Positions 14,191-25,028 are shown, counted from the first letter of the stretch. The stretch is 39,333 nucleotides of DNA from Terriglobia bacterium (GCA_020073345.1 JAIQFI010000049.1:1-39333); one strand, 5' to 3'. The notes: generated by a model from the sequence alone, not told the origin. Translations and numbers: made by a program.

Positions 14191-15801
14191 ATGCGCCTCA
14201 AATTTGCCGTGCTACGGCTCGTGGCCACGCTGGCGATCACTGGCGCTGCTTCCGCTTCCTTATTTGCCGCCGACCGGCAACTCTTGAACGCGTGGGCCGT
14301 CGGGGACGAGGTCAAACTCGCTCCAGGAGTCAATCCAGCGATCGTGAAAGATTACTTCCCTTCGTTTTACGATTATCTGGACATCGTGCTTTTCCATCCG
14401 ACCGCCGGTTATTACTCCAGCGGACGCGTCGACTTTTCGCAGCATTACCGGACGTTCCCGATCGCGCTTGCGCCTTCCTTCGGCAACATGGTCGCCGAGC
14501 AGATGTTTCAGATGTGGGACGGCATGCGCAAGGCCGGCTCTTTGGGTCCGACCGAGAAGTTCACGATCGCCGAGTTCGGCGCAGGCAACGGCGCCATGGC
14601 CGAATCGGTGCTCGACTATATCGACCATCAGGCAGCCACGAATCGAGACCCGCGTTGGCGCGCCTTCAAGGAGCAGGCAGTTTACGCATGCTATGATCGC
14701 TCGCCGGCCTTGAGTGAGATTCAACGCAACCGGAATGCGCGTTTTGGAGCGCGGTTCGAGGCGCGCCAAGGCGATGCCACCAATCCCGGAGCGACCATCG
14801 CACGTGGAAGCCTGAAGGGCGTGATTCTCTCGAATGAATTGCCGGATTGTTTCAGCGTGTACAAGGTGATCCTGGACGAAGATGGCGTAGCGGAGCTCGC
14901 CTTCACCGTTCCGTCCGTTCCGAAACCGGCCTGGACAAAGATCGAGCGGGCCCTTCCCGCGGCCGTTCGGCAGCTGATCATTAAGGATGACCAAGCTATC
15001 CATGACAGGCTGTTTACCGGCAAGAACGGCAAGAACACCACCGGCGACCGGGACCGGGTTTATTTAAGCCGGGCCTCCTTCTCCGCGATTCTGGGCGCCT
15101 TCAACGCTTCGGACAATTATGAAGCCGACGTAAAACTGCTTCAGTTTCAGGAACTGTATGTTCCGACGACAGTGGTTCCAGAAGTGGCCGAGCACTTTCG
15201 CCAGTATGCCCATGCCTATGCTTACTCTCTGATCAAAAGCGGCAAGGGCATAGTGACCTACATCAATCTGGGTGAGGGCAAATTTATTCAGGGCGCCGGC
15301 GCCGCGCTCAAGGCCGGCTACGTAATCACCATCGATTACGGCTCCAACTGGGAGGGGATCCTGGCACAGGAGTACGATCACCTGCGCATGTACGGTCCCG
15401 GCAGCTCCCAATCACACGCCGATCCGTATCATTTGCCGACCCTTAATGACATGACCACCGACGTAAATTTCAGCCACGTCGCGGCGGAAGGAAAATCGGT
15501 GGGACTCCAACCGCTGTATTTCGGACCTCAACACTCGCTTCAAGTGGGAACTCCGATTCAAATAGACGAGCCGCCGGCCGGCCGCGGGGAAACCGCGGAA
15601 GACGCGTTTGACTTTCAACAGTGGGCCGGTCTGTTTTACTCCTGGGAAGTCTACAAGGTTCTGATCCAGCAGAAGGACAAGACCGATCCGTCTTATCAGT
15701 ACCGCGGCGTGCCCGCGGAGCCCTTGACGATAACAGAAGGCGAATTGAGCCCGGCCGAGCGCAAGCGACTGGAAGAAGTCGAAAAGAAGCTCGGTCGCTA
15801 G
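14191..15801 (+). CDS. MidA-like SAM-dependent methyltransferase with a signal peptide
   Basis: A 536-residue protein of the MidA/NDUFAF7 type. Family landmarks in order: HPTAGYYSSGRVDF near residue 70, motif I IAEFGAGNGAM at 126-136, the conserved N-E region SNELPD at 214-219, then AGYVITIDYGSNW and TTDVNFSHVAAEGKSVGLQPL, which match the later MidA strands. The C-terminus is charged. The odd point is the N-terminus: RLKFAVLRLVATLAITGAAS followed by a cleavage site near S-L-F-A-A (about residue 27) is a convincing Sec signal peptide, so a SAM-using fold would be exported to a compartment without known SAM. A short membrane anchor with the enzyme on the inside is the alternative. Its target is unknown. 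Confidence 0.8.
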   Translation: MRLKFAVLRLVATLAITGAASASLFAADRQLLNAWAVGDEVKLAPGVNPAIVKDYFPSFYDYLDIVLFHPTAGYYSSGRVDFSQHYRTFPIALAPSFGNMVAEQMFQMWDGMRKAGSLGPTEKFTIAEFGAGNGAMAESVLDYIDHQAATNRDPRWRAFKEQAVYACYDRSPALSEIQRNRNARFGARFEARQGDATNPGATIARGSLKGVILSNELPDCFSVYKVILDEDGVAELAFTVPSVPKPAWTKIERALPAAVRQLIIKDDQAIHDRLFTGKNGKNTTGDRDRVYLSRASFSAILGAFNASDNYEADVKLLQFQELYVPTTVVPEVAEHFRQYAHAYAYSLIKSGKGIVTYINLGEGKFIQGAGAALKAGYVITIDYGSNWEGILAQEYDHLRMYGPGSSQSHADPYHLPTLNDMTTDVNFSHVAAEGKSVGLQPLYFGPQHSLQVGTPIQIDEPPAGRGETAEDAFDFQQWAGLFYSWEVYKVLIQQKDKTDPSYQYRGVPAEPLTITEGELSPAERKRLEEVEKKLGR

Positions 15802-15824
15802 CCAGCCCCTTCTTGGGGACGCGT

Positions 15825-16730
15825 GTGACAGATCGAGAAGAAACTGGACTTCGGGGTCGAGTCAAGATCTGCGCGACCGAGCGTGACTACGTGTACCCAG
15901 ACCGCCACTGGGTGATGTACACGAACGATACTTTTTCACCGCAAGGTCACCTGCTTGAACGACGACATCGGAACCCCGACGGTTCGCACTGGTCGACGAT
16001 CTGCCGCTACGATGAGCACGGGCGAATACTCGAGAAAGTGCACACCGGCGAAAAGCCCGAGGCCCACCAACTGTTTTCGTACAACTACGATCCCCTCGGC
16101 CGGCTGGAACGCATCCTCCTGCATTCCGCTCAAGAGGGTGAGCGTGTTTTCGAATCGGTGCAATACGCTGTTGATGGGACGAAGACAAAAACGTCCTACC
16201 CTACCCCACGTGATGGCAAGACCGCTGGTATATCTGCCGAGGCGATGCTTCACATGTCGATCGATACCGTCGTCACAATGACGATTCTTGACGCCAGTGA
16301 CCGTCCAATCCGCAAGGTACTTTACGACAGCGACGAACGTGTGATCCGGCGGGTTGCCTTCTGGTATGACTCGCGCGGCGTGCTGCTCGAAGAAGGGGAA
16401 TTGGTTGCCGGGTCCATTCGGGACGACTTCCGAAATGTGTATCGATACGATGCCTTGGGGCGCCAGGTTGAGGCCGACCGACGGTGGGGCGACTTTGGCG
16501 GTGGGCGGCGAACCTTCGCGTATAACGACCGCGGCGACATCGTGCAGGAAAACATCGAGCAGAATACAGGCTTGCTGAGGGAAGCCACCGGGTGGGAGGC
16601 TTGGACGCAGCGATTTGCCTACCAATACGATGATTATGAGAATTGGATCGAGCGCACTACGGAGACGATCTCACAGAGCGGTGAAGCTAGGGTGAGCATG
16701 ATCGAGCGGCGCGAGCTAACTTATTACTGA
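15825..16730 (+). CDS. Short YD/RHS-repeat protein
   Basis: About 301 residues from GTG 15825 (GGGGA 5 bases upstream); the frame is open further upstream, inside the preceding gene, but without RHS character. It consists of degenerate YD repeats: [60 protein letters not shown] and [15 protein letters not shown]. There is no signal peptide, no RHS-core shell motif and no C-terminal toxin domain, so it is not a classical RHS polymorphic toxin. Short YD-repeat proteins are common in Acidobacteriota and of unknown function. It starts 23 bases after the MidA-like gene and may be cotranscribed with it. Confidence 0.75.
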   Translation: MTDREETGLRGRVKICATERDYVYPDRHWVMYTNDTFSPQGHLLERRHRNPDGSHWSTICRYDEHGRILEKVHTGEKPEAHQLFSYNYDPLGRLERILLHSAQEGERVFESVQYAVDGTKTKTSYPTPRDGKTAGISAEAMLHMSIDTVVTMTILDASDRPIRKVLYDSDERVIRRVAFWYDSRGVLLEEGELVAGSIRDDFRNVYRYDALGRQVEADRRWGDFGGGRRTFAYNDRGDIVQENIEQNTGLLREATGWEAWTQRFAYQYDDYENWIERTTETISQSGEARVSMIERRELTYY

Positions 16731-16761
16731 TGGTCCTGTCCCGCGGCGTGACCGATGGCGT

Positions 16762-16790
16762 TTGACGCTGCGCCTGCCTGGTGATAACGT
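16762..16790 (+). promoter_or_regulatory. Sigma70-type promoter for the molybdenum hydroxylase gene
   Basis: -35 TTGACG (16762-16767), 17-base spacer and -10 TAACGT (16785-16790). Transcription would start near 16797, leaving a leader of about 13 bases that carries the GGAGG ribosome-binding site at 16801-16805. Confidence 0.6.
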
Positions 16791-16809
16791 CGGGAGAGTT
16801 GGAGGCGTC

Positions 16810-19005
16810 ATGAAAACCACCCTTATCGATCGGCGATCGTTTCTGCGCGTTAGTTCAGTGGCCGGTGGCGGCATGCTGCTGGGCCTCTATAGAACGCCTC
16901 TGAACGCCCAGGGGCCCGCCCAGGCGCCCGCGACAGCCTTCCGGGCGGATGCGTTTATCCGTATCGCGCCGGATGGGACGGTCACCATCCTGGCGAAGAA
17001 TCCGGAAGTAGGGCAGGGCTCCCAAACCCACCTGCCCATGATCATCGCCGATGAGCTGGACGTCGATTGGAAGGACGTCAAGATCAAGCTGGCCGATCTC
17101 GATCAGGCCAAGTACGGCCCGCAATCGGCGGGCGGCAGCAACTCCACGCCGGTCAACTGGGATCCGCTGCGGCTGGTGGGCGCCACTGGACGGCAGTTGA
17201 TGCTTACCGCGGCGGCGCAGACCTGGAACGTGCCGGAATCGGAACTTTCCACAGCCTCCGGCAAGGTGACGCACCGGCCGACCAACCGCACGATCGGTTA
17301 CGGCGCGCTCGCCGCGAAGGCTGCCACGCTTCCCCTGCCCGATCCGAAGACGGTGAAGCTGAAGGACGCCAAGGATTACAAGATCATCGGCCAGCCGCTG
17401 GTAGGCGTCGATGTGGCGAACATCATAACCGGGAAGCCGATCTTCAGCATCGACTTTACGGCTCCTGGGATGCTCTTCGCCGTATTCGAAAAATGCCCCG
17501 TGTTCGGGGGCAAAGCGAAGTCCGCCAATCTCGACACGATTAAAGCCATGCCGGGCGTTCGCCACGCGTTTATCGTGGAAGGCGGGGCCCAGCTTACCGG
17601 GTTGCTTTCGGGCGTCGCCATCGTCGCGGATACGTGGTGGCAGGCGCAATCGGCGCGGAAGAAGCTCCAAGTGGTTTGGGACGAGGGTCCGACTGTTGCC
17701 CAATCCACCGTTGGATTTGCCCAAAAGGCCGAAGAGTTAGCGAAGCAGCCCCCGGGTTTTTCCTTGAGGAACGACGGCAACGCGGACACGGCTCTTACGG
17801 GCGCGGCGAAAGTCGTCGAGGCGGCGTATTCTTACCCGTTCATTTCGCACGCTCCGCTCGAGCCTGAGAACACCGTCGCGCATTTCAAGGACGGCAAGCT
17901 CGAGATCTGGGCGCCCAGCCAGACGCCCGCAGCTGGATTGCAAGTTGCTACGCAGACGCTCGGATTGCAGGCGAGCGACGTCACGTTCCATCAGGTACGC
18001 GGCGGCGGCGGCTTCGGCCGGCGGCTGACGAACGACTACGTGGCCGAGGCCGCCTGGATCGCTAAGCAGGCCGGGGTGCCGGTGAAACTCCTGTGGACCC
18101 GTGAAGACGATATGGCCCACGATTTCTACCGGCCCGCCGGTTTCCACTACCTGAAAGGCGGCGTGGATGCTTCGGGCAAACTGGTCGCCTGGCGCAATCA
18201 CTACGTGAGTTTTGGGGAAGGCCAGCGGTTCGCGCCGCAGGCCAACATCAACCAGAACGAATTTCCGGCCACCTTCATACCCAACTTCTCGTTCCAGTCC
18301 ACGCTGATGCCGCTGGGCTTTCCGACGGGGGCCATGCGCGCGCCGCGCAGCAACGGATTCTGCTTCGCGTTCCAGTCCTTTGTCGACGAGCTGGCGCATG
18401 CCGCCGGAAAAGACCCGCTGCAATTCCGGATTGACCTCGTTGGGCAGCCTCGACTGGGAACCCCTACGGACCAAGATTTCGTGGCCTCTCGCATGCGCGG
18501 CGTGCTGGAACTGGTTCGCGAAAAATCGGGCTGGGGCAAGCGCAACCTACCCAAGGGCCGCGCGATGGGCGTGGCGTTCCAATTCGCCCACCGCGGCTAT
18601 TTCGCCCAGGTGGTGGACCTGAGCGTGGATGAGAAGAACAAGGTCAAGGTCCACAAAGTTTGGACCGCCGCCGACATCGGCCGCCACATCATCAATCCGA
18701 GCAACGCCGAAAATCAGGTGCAGGGGTCGGTGATTGAGGCACTGAGCAGCGTGATGTCCTGGGAGATCACATTCGAACGTGGCAGGGCGATGCAGTCCAA
18801 CTTCGATAAGTATCCGCCGGTGCGAATCACGCAGGCGCCTCCCGAGATCGAAGTGCACTGGCTGAAGTCGGATAATCCCCCGACGGGACTGGGCGAGCCC
18901 GCCGTGCCCGCGATCCTGCCCGCAGTGACGAACGCGATCTTCGTCGCGACCACCAAGCGGATCCGCTCATTGCCGCTGGCAAAACACGGATTTTCGTGGG
19001 CTTAA
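16810..19005 (+). CDS. Tat-exported xanthine dehydrogenase-family molybdopterin subunit (IorB-like)
   Basis: A 731-residue large subunit of the isoquinoline 1-oxidoreductase/aldehyde dehydrogenase branch of the molybdenum hydroxylases. ATG 16810 is fixed by GGAGG 4 bases upstream and by the twin-arginine signal [20 protein letters not shown] right after it. Cofactor motifs are present: [28 protein letters not shown] at 398-405, [18 protein letters not shown], and the catalytic Glu in TGLGEPAVP (E696). It oxidises an aldehyde or N-heterocycle in the periplasm. Such enzymes need a [2Fe-2S] small subunit (IorA type) and often a cytochrome; neither is encoded next to it here. Its stop shares TTAA with the convergent PQQ dehydrogenase gene. 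Confidence 0.93.
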   Translation: MKTTLIDRRSFLRVSSVAGGGMLLGLYRTPLNAQGPAQAPATAFRADAFIRIAPDGTVTILAKNPEVGQGSQTHLPMIIADELDVDWKDVKIKLADLDQAKYGPQSAGGSNSTPVNWDPLRLVGATGRQLMLTAAAQTWNVPESELSTASGKVTHRPTNRTIGYGALAAKAATLPLPDPKTVKLKDAKDYKIIGQPLVGVDVANIITGKPIFSIDFTAPGMLFAVFEKCPVFGGKAKSANLDTIKAMPGVRHAFIVEGGAQLTGLLSGVAIVADTWWQAQSARKKLQVVWDEGPTVAQSTVGFAQKAEELAKQPPGFSLRNDGNADTALTGAAKVVEAAYSYPFISHAPLEPENTVAHFKDGKLEIWAPSQTPAAGLQVATQTLGLQASDVTFHQVRGGGGFGRRLTNDYVAEAAWIAKQAGVPVKLLWTREDDMAHDFYRPAGFHYLKGGVDASGKLVAWRNHYVSFGEGQRFAPQANINQNEFPATFIPNFSFQSTLMPLGFPTGAMRAPRSNGFCFAFQSFVDELAHAAGKDPLQFRIDLVGQPRLGTPTDQDFVASRMRGVLELVREKSGWGKRNLPKGRAMGVAFQFAHRGYFAQVVDLSVDEKNKVKVHKVWTAADIGRHIINPSNAENQVQGSVIEALSSVMSWEITFERGRAMQSNFDKYPPVRITQAPPEIEVHWLKSDNPPTGLGEPAVPAILPAVTNAIFVATTKRIRSLPLAKHGFSWA

Positions 19006-21020
19006 TTGCTGGCCGGTAGCGCGAACGCGACCAGTTCCGCGTTGTATCCCTGGCCGCTGATGGCCACAACGATGTACTGCTTGCCGTTGAGCATGTAGGT
19101 CATCGGCGAACCGCTCTGCGGAGCAGGAATGTAGACCTTGCCGGCATCCGCGCCAGTGGCCTTATTGTAGGCCCGCAGATAAGCCCCGCGACGGCCGTCC
19201 GCCATCGTGACTACGCCTTTTTCGCCGGCGACCAGCAGGGTCTTGGTGACCAGGGTTCCGGCCTGACCGGGTCGTCCCGTTCGTGGGATGTTCATGCCCT
19301 GGAGCGCCGGATGATTCCGGATATTATCCGGAGTATCGCCGTGCGCCACCTGCCACACGATTTCGCCCTTGTTGAGATCGATCGCCGTAATTCGCCCGTA
19401 GGGCGGCTTGAGGAGCGGTAAGCCCTGCACGGTAAGTCCACCGCCAGGGCCAGCAGCCGCGGCTGGAGCAGCGCCACCACGTCCTCCACGGCCACCCCCC
19501 GCAGCCGAGGCCGCCGGAGGCGGTTCCGGACCGCGCGCCTGACCCGAGATGTACATCATGTCCGATCGCGTTCCGCCCGGTACCAGACCGATCGCCGTCA
19601 CGGTTGTTTGGGACGACACGTACGCGATGTGCGTCTCCGGATCGTACGACCCTCCCGGCCAGTTCGATCCCCCGCCGGCCGTGGCAGCCGTAAGTGTCGC
19701 CAGCGGGCCTTCGAACTTGCTCACGACTCCCGGAGTAAACATCGGACCGAGCTTGTATTTCGAAACCAGTTGGACCGCCTCGGCGCGAAGCTGCGGCGTC
19801 CAGTCGATCAAGTCGTTGATCGAAATGCCCTGCAGGTCGTAGGCCGGAGGCTTGGTCGGGAACGGCTGCGTAGGCGAATACCATTCGCCCGGAACGTTGC
19901 CTTTTTCGACGGGCTTTTCGACGATCGGCCAGATCGGTTCGCCCGTCTCGCGGTTCAGCACGTACATGAACGCCTGCTTGGTCGGCTGGGCCACCGCTTT
20001 CACTGTGCGGCCGTTGATGGTGATATCGGTCAGGATCGGCGGGCAGGGATTGTCCATGTCCCAGATGCCGTGATGAATGTATTGGTAGTGCCACTTTCGT
20101 GCGCCGGTCTTCAGGTCCACGGCGACGATGCTCTCGCCGAACAAGCCCGCGCCCGGACGATGGCCGCCATAATAGTCGCCGGTGGGCATCTCGACGCCGA
20201 TGTACGCCAGGCCGAGCTGCTCGTCGATCGACATCTGGCCCCAGGCGCCGGTGTTGCCGGTGTAAGACCAGGAATCCTGCTCCCAGGTATTGAGTCCGAA
20301 CTCGCCCGGCTTGGGAATCGTGTGAAAGATCCACAGACGCTTGCCCGTAAGCACGTCAAAGCCGCGGACGTAACCTTTCACATTGGTCTTGCTGGCTGGA
20401 ACCCCGCCCGGCTTATGCGCCGCGCCCACCACCACAGTATTCCCAGCCACAAGAGGCGCCGAATGCAAGCCGATATCCGGGCTGAGCGGATCGATTTGCT
20501 GATCGTCCTCTTCCTTGAGATCCACCACGCCGTTCTTGCCGAACCCCGGGATGCGCATACCAGTCTTGGCGTCCAGCGCGACCATCTGATAGCCGGGGGT
20601 GACGTAGATGATGCGCTCTGCACTGCCATCGGTCCAGTACGCCAGGCCGCGGCCGGAAAGCTGGCGAGGCGCTGCCTCACCGCGTTTGCCCTCATTTTCA
20701 CCATGGACCCACAACAGTTCGCCGGTAGCGGCATCCAGCGCGACCACGGACCGCCGCGTTCCGGCGGTCGAATACAACACGCCTTTGACCATCAGCGGCG
20801 TGCCTTCCAGATTGGCTTCCGGCCGGGGCCCGAGGTTGTCCGTCTTGAAGCGCCAGGCGACTTCCAGCTTGTCGAAGTTGGCGGCGTTGATCTGGTCGAG
20901 CGCCGAGTAGCGCGTGTTGCCCAGATCGCCGCCATAGGTTGGCCACTCTCCGTTTTTCGCGCCGGTCTGCGCCAACAGGGGCGATATCGCCACAAGCAAA
21001 ACTACAAAGGTTCGCTTCAT
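19002..21020 (-). CDS. PQQ-dependent dehydrogenase (quinoprotein glucose/alcohol type), no heme
   Basis: A 672-residue periplasmic quinoprotein. ATG 21020 is chosen for the GAGGAAG ribosome-binding site and the signal peptide [18 protein letters not shown]. The mature part begins [20 protein letters not shown], standard for the eight-bladed PQQ propeller, and blade motifs such as [24 protein letters not shown] and [11 protein letters not shown] follow. There is no CxxCH, so electrons must leave through a separate acceptor. A Gly/Ala/Pro-rich insert of about 35 residues (roughly 492-527) interrupts the propeller before the last blades. Substrate cannot be read. It shares stop bases with the molybdenum hydroxylase gene and lies downstream of the TonB receptor gene, separated from it by a terminator. 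Confidence 0.93.
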   Translation of the reverse strand: MKRTFVVLLVAISPLLAQTGAKNGEWPTYGGDLGNTRYSALDQINAANFDKLEVAWRFKTDNLGPRPEANLEGTPLMVKGVLYSTAGTRRSVVALDAATGELLWVHGENEGKRGEAAPRQLSGRGLAYWTDGSAERIIYVTPGYQMVALDAKTGMRIPGFGKNGVVDLKEEDDQQIDPLSPDIGLHSAPLVAGNTVVVGAAHKPGGVPASKTNVKGYVRGFDVLTGKRLWIFHTIPKPGEFGLNTWEQDSWSYTGNTGAWGQMSIDEQLGLAYIGVEMPTGDYYGGHRPGAGLFGESIVAVDLKTGARKWHYQYIHHGIWDMDNPCPPILTDITINGRTVKAVAQPTKQAFMYVLNRETGEPIWPIVEKPVEKGNVPGEWYSPTQPFPTKPPAYDLQGISINDLIDWTPQLRAEAVQLVSKYKLGPMFTPGVVSKFEGPLATLTAATAGGGSNWPGGSYDPETHIAYVSSQTTVTAIGLVPGGTRSDMMYISGQARGPEPPPAASAAGGGRGGRGGAAPAAAAGPGGGLTVQGLPLLKPPYGRITAIDLNKGEIVWQVAHGDTPDNIRNHPALQGMNIPRTGRPGQAGTLVTKTLLVAGEKGVVTMADGRRGAYLRAYNKATGADAGKVYIPAPQSGSPMTYMLNGKQYIVVAISGQGYNAELVAFALPASN

Positions 21021-21173
21021 GCCGTTCTTCCTCGTCGATAGATTATATACGCCTGGAGCGGCAAACTCCACGCCCCAGGCCGCTCGCGGCCAGTTTGCTC
21101 GGAGCGCACAGCGGGCGGCGGGCACCATGACATAAGAAGCGATCACGCCGCCCTGCGTTGGCGCGGTAGAACG

Positions 21174-21211
21174 AAAGCAAAACGGCCCCGCTGCCGAAGC
21201 AACGAGGCCGT
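21174..21211 (-). terminator. Rho-independent terminator of the TonB-receptor gene
   Basis: On the minus strand, 23 bases past the stop at 21234: a 13-bp stem starting ACGGCC and ending GGCCGT (two or three G-T pairs) with a TTCG tetraloop, followed by TTTTGCTTT. It separates the receptor gene from the PQQ dehydrogenase gene. Confidence 0.88.
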
Positions 21212-21233
21212 CAAGTGAAGTTCTAAATCGCGC

Positions 21234-24200
21234 CTAGAACGAGAAACGGGCGATCAAAGTGCCCTGACGCGGGAGGCTCGGATTGCCTGCCAATGTCGCG
21301 AACCCGCCGGACACGCCAGTCGAGAACGTCGCGTTGATGGTGCCGAAGCCGCTGGTAATCTGGCCTAAATTGTTCCTGCCAATCGCCAACCGAGGATTCG
21401 TGGGGGCGCCGAACGCAGGCTGCGGGTTCCCGAGGAACGTCCGATTGAACGCATTCGTGAACTCCGCCCGGATCTGGAAATTCATCCGCTCTTTAATCCG
21501 GAAGTTTCGTCCGAAGTTGATGCTCTCGTTCGGATGGCGCGGGCCGCGGAAATCCGAATAGAGCGTCTGGGCGCCAAACACGCCGTTCACGGATCCTCCC
21601 GAATTGTTGGTGGTGTAGTCGGGTGCGCCGGTCGCGGTCGGATTGGTCCAGGCTGCCGGATTCAGAATCTGATCCGTCCACGGATTGATGCAGTGGCAGT
21701 TGGGATCCTTAAGGAACAAAGGCACTCCGGGTACACGCAGCATTTGGCTGGTACCCAAATTGTTGGTCGTGGTGATGTTTGGCGGGGTGAGCAATGTGCC
21801 GCTGCCGTACGACCCGAAGATGCCCACCTGCCAGTCCCTGGCCAGCCAGCTTGCCGCCTTCCACTTATCCAGGAATTGTGCCTTGGGTGTGGTGTAGACA
21901 ACCGAGAGACTGAACTGGAACGGCTGGTCCGTGGATTGCAGCTGCTTTATGGAACTGTTGGGGTTAAAGAGATCCTGCGTGGTGTTGGGATTGGCCAGAG
22001 CCTTGGACCAGGTAAATTGAGCGTTGGCCGAAAGGCCGTGGGAAAGGCGCTGGGTTGCCTGGGTCTGCAAGGAATCGTACCAGGTCCTGCCGGTGGCGGA
22101 GCCGGTGACGCCCAGAGGCGTGGCACCCGGCCCGGAAGACGCGAACTGGGGGAACGGCCGCAAGGTGTTAAGCAAAGTGCTGCCCGTCGGATAGCCCGCG
22201 TAGGGAAGCAGGTTGCCAAGCTTGGCAGTCACCCCACTTGACGTGATCGTCTGGCTGAGGAGAAGATTGTCCGCCGCGTTGGTATAGGGATGGAGTCCAA
22301 ATGCGGCGTACGTTGCGGGCGAGACCTGATTCAGCAGCCCGAGTGGTCCGCTCCACCACACGCCGCGATTTCCGACGTAGGAGGCTTCCACCACCAGGTT
22401 GCGCGTAACTTCACGTTGGATCCCGATACTCCACTGGTTCTGCCGGGGCGGCCGGGAGGCGTTGCGGTCGAGGGCCTGCAGCGAATTGTTCACCGTGCCC
22501 GCGCCATTGACGATCAACGGATAGACACTCGGATCGAAATTCGGGAACACGGGTTGCGGCAGCGTGCCCGGATCCTGGACGTTGAAGAACGCGTTTACTC
22601 CCGCTGGAGAATTGGTCAAGGAATTCGCTATGCTGACGCCGATGTCGGCTCCGGGCGCGTAAACAAAACCCCATCCTGCGCGCAACACGGTCTTAGGCGT
22701 GATCTGATAGGCCAAGCCAACACGCGGTCCGATCGCGTACTTATAGTCGTCGATAAATTTGCAGTTGCAGGTTGCTCCGTAAATGAACGCACCAGGGTGA
22801 CCACCGGCATTCGTATTCGCGAGTGTTGGCGAGAAGTTTCCGGTACGTCCGTACTGCTCCGTCGCCGAATTAGCGTAATCCCAGCGGAGACCCAGGTCCA
22901 GCGTGAGCTTGCGATTCACCTTCCAGGAATCCTGAAGGTAGAAGCCCCATTGCTGCTGCCCCATACGGATATCTCTCGGGGCGTTCTGAGCAGCGCTCTG
23001 CACGTCGCCGAGGAGAAAGCTGGCGTACGGGTTTCCGATCACGGAACTTCCCAGACCTTGAGGAGGATTGAAGGGAAGCGCGGTTGCCGCCGTGGTGGCA
23101 TTTCCCCCGGCAGCCAAGGGCGGCGTGCCATAGCTCAAGGTGGTGCCCGAAGGGGGATTCGGGATCTGCCCCTGGAACCAGACTTCTCCACCCACCTTAA
23201 AGGTATGGCTTCCTCTGATCCAGGTCGCGTTGGCGTTGAAGGCGGGTCTTTCCGTGTTCGTCAGCGTGTGCGCCTGGGCGTTCCCGAACGCTTGCATGCC
23301 GCCAATGCTTGCAGTGGTCCCGATGTTGACCCTGGGAAAGAAGATACTCGCCTGGCACCCCTTCAACAGTATGTCCGCGCAGTTGAAGTCCCGGACCGGC
23401 CCGCCGTCGTAGAAACTGATATGCGAGTAGCCTCCGCCCAGATGCAGCAGAATGGTCGGCGTCAACGTGTAGTCATAATTGAGGCGCTCGGTCTGGGAGT
23501 AAATAAATGTTCCGCGAGCCTGCGTGATGATGGGAGGCAGGCCGTCGGCGTTGCCATTGGGGAGCGAGTACAGGCTCTCGGTTCCGGTGGTTGACCAGTA
23601 GAACGACAGCTTGCTCTTGCTGCTGATGGAATGATCCAGCTTCAACGAAGGAATGCCGGAGATGCGCGAGCTGATATTGGTGTAATTGGCGTTGTTGGTG
23701 AAGGCAGCGTTCTGCGTGGGCGGGATCAGGGCTTGGATTTTGACCGCGGTCGGGTCAAAACGCGTGGGATCGATTTTATTGCCAGGAAACGGGTTTGCGT
23801 AGGCCACGCCATTGGCGGGATTCGTGGTTCGGCTGGCAGGATCGTAAATCGTATTGGCGAAGATGTCGCGTCCGAGGCCATCCTTGGACGGCAGCGCGGT
23901 CGGGGTAACGCCTAGACCAGGATTGAATCCGGCTCCGCCGTTTACCGAGATCGCGGAAAAGTCGCCTTTGCGAAAGGCATCGACCGGAAGAGTCTGGCCC
24001 GGGTTGAGCAGCGAGCTTTCCCGGAACTCCTCATAGCTCCAGAAGAAGAAGCTACGGTTGTGCCCGTCGTAGATTTTCGGAATGTAAATGGGACCGCCCA
24101 GAGTGCCTCCGAAATCGTTGCGGCGGTTGCGATCCTGGAATTTTCCACTCTGGCCGGTGGATTGACTGAAGGCCCGTGAAGCGTTGAGATCTTCATTCAC

Positions 24201-24971
24201 GAAATACTCGTATCCGCCGCCATGATACTGGTTGGTGCCAGACTTCATGACCAAGTTGAACAACCCGCCGCCCGCCGCGCCAAACTCCGCGGCGTAATTG
24301 CTGGTCTGGATAGCAACCTCCTGTACCGCGTCCGCGCTGGGCTGGTTCTCCTGGACCGCGAAACTCACCGTATGGTTGGTGTTGTCCATGCCCTCCAGGC
24401 GGTAAGAGGCGGTGTTGTTCGGCGCGCCGTTAATAACCATGACCGAATTGGCCGTGTAGGCAACGCCCGGAATGGTCTGCGCCGTGTTGTACGGATTGCG
24501 GATGCCGGAACTTCCGGAATTCGAATTCCCGACGCCCAGCAGAGGCAGATTGTTCAGCTGCGACAGAGTGATGTTGTGCGTCAGGTCGCCGGTTTCCGTT
24601 TGCAGCAGCGTGGACTCGGCGCTCACCGTGACGGCTTCCGTGCTCGCCCCAATCTCCAGCGGGATGTCGATGCGCAGCACTTGCGCCGCGGAGATAGTAA
24701 GATTCTGGCGGTTATATTTCTTGAACCCCTGCACCGTCGTCGTCAGCTCGTAGGATCCAAGCGGCAACTGAGTGACGGTGAAGTTCCCCGTGTCGGTCGA
24801 GACTGCACGGAAGACTACGCCCGTCTCCGTGTTCTTCACCTCGATAGCCGCATTGGCGATCACGGCTCCCGTAGGATCCGTGATCACGCCCGTGATGGTA
24901 CCGTTGCCGGTTTGTGCCGAAAGCACACCGAGCAGGAAACAAACGCACAACAAGGCTACGACGAAACGCAT
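21234..24971 (-). CDS. Oar-like TonB-dependent receptor with carboxypeptidase-regulatory-like domain
   Basis: A 1245-residue outer-membrane protein. ATG 24971 follows a G-rich ribosome-binding stretch (GGGGGG, 7 bases upstream) and opens a signal peptide (MRFVVALLCVCFLLGVLSAQ). Residues of about 25-110 form a carboxypeptidase-regulatory-like beta domain (GTITGVITDPTGAVIANAAI, LPLGSYELTTTVQGF). A plug with NTASYRLEGMDNTNHTVS and GGGLFNLVMKSGTNQYHGG follows, then a long beta-barrel ending in the aromatic tail GTLIARFSF. This architecture is the expanded SusC/Oar-like type of Acidobacteriota and usually imports oligosaccharides or other large substrates, but no SusD partner is nearby. It has its own good promoter (25029-25057) and terminator (21174-21211), so it is a single-gene unit. 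Confidence 0.95.
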   Translation of the reverse strand: MRFVVALLCVCFLLGVLSAQTGNGTITGVITDPTGAVIANAAIEVKNTETGVVFRAVSTDTGNFTVTQLPLGSYELTTTVQGFKKYNRQNLTISAAQVLRIDIPLEIGASTEAVTVSAESTLLQTETGDLTHNITLSQLNNLPLLGVGNSNSGSSGIRNPYNTAQTIPGVAYTANSVMVINGAPNNTASYRLEGMDNTNHTVSFAVQENQPSADAVQEVAIQTSNYAAEFGAAGGGLFNLVMKSGTNQYHGGGYEYFVNEDLNASRAFSQSTGQSGKFQDRNRRNDFGGTLGGPIYIPKIYDGHNRSFFFWSYEEFRESSLLNPGQTLPVDAFRKGDFSAISVNGGAGFNPGLGVTPTALPSKDGLGRDIFANTIYDPASRTTNPANGVAYANPFPGNKIDPTRFDPTAVKIQALIPPTQNAAFTNNANYTNISSRISGIPSLKLDHSISSKSKLSFYWSTTGTESLYSLPNGNADGLPPIITQARGTFIYSQTERLNYDYTLTPTILLHLGGGYSHISFYDGGPVRDFNCADILLKGCQASIFFPRVNIGTTASIGGMQAFGNAQAHTLTNTERPAFNANATWIRGSHTFKVGGEVWFQGQIPNPPSGTTLSYGTPPLAAGGNATTAATALPFNPPQGLGSSVIGNPYASFLLGDVQSAAQNAPRDIRMGQQQWGFYLQDSWKVNRKLTLDLGLRWDYANSATEQYGRTGNFSPTLANTNAGGHPGAFIYGATCNCKFIDDYKYAIGPRVGLAYQITPKTVLRAGWGFVYAPGADIGVSIANSLTNSPAGVNAFFNVQDPGTLPQPVFPNFDPSVYPLIVNGAGTVNNSLQALDRNASRPPRQNQWSIGIQREVTRNLVVEASYVGNRGVWWSGPLGLLNQVSPATYAAFGLHPYTNAADNLLLSQTITSSGVTAKLGNLLPYAGYPTGSTLLNTLRPFPQFASSGPGATPLGVTGSATGRTWYDSLQTQATQRLSHGLSANAQFTWSKALANPNTTQDLFNPNSSIKQLQSTDQPFQFSLSVVYTTPKAQFLDKWKAASWLARDWQVGIFGSYGSGTLLTPPNITTTNNLGTSQMLRVPGVPLFLKDPNCHCINPWTDQILNPAAWTNPTATGAPDYTTNNSGGSVNGVFGAQTLYSDFRGPRHPNESINFGRNFRIKERMNFQIRAEFTNAFNRTFLGNPQPAFGAPTNPRLAIGRNNLGQITSGFGTINATFSTGVSGGFATLAGNPSLPRQGTLIARFSF

Positions 24972-25028
24972 GGATAAGCCCCCCAAAAAACTAACGCATC
25001 TGTGGCCGGGTGGCCGCTACTCTGGCTG

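Noticed and set aside
15825-16730. RHS polymorphic toxin
   Set aside because: Too short, no RHS shell core, no signal peptide, no C-terminal toxin domain and no immunity gene.
19608-21041. Long plus-strand open frame opposite the PQQ dehydrogenase gene
   Set aside because: Arg/His-rich shadow composition, no domains; the minus-strand PQQ protein is unambiguous.
22290-23594. Plus-strand open frame opposite the TonB-receptor gene
   Set aside because: Shadow of the receptor coding sequence with no motif of its own.
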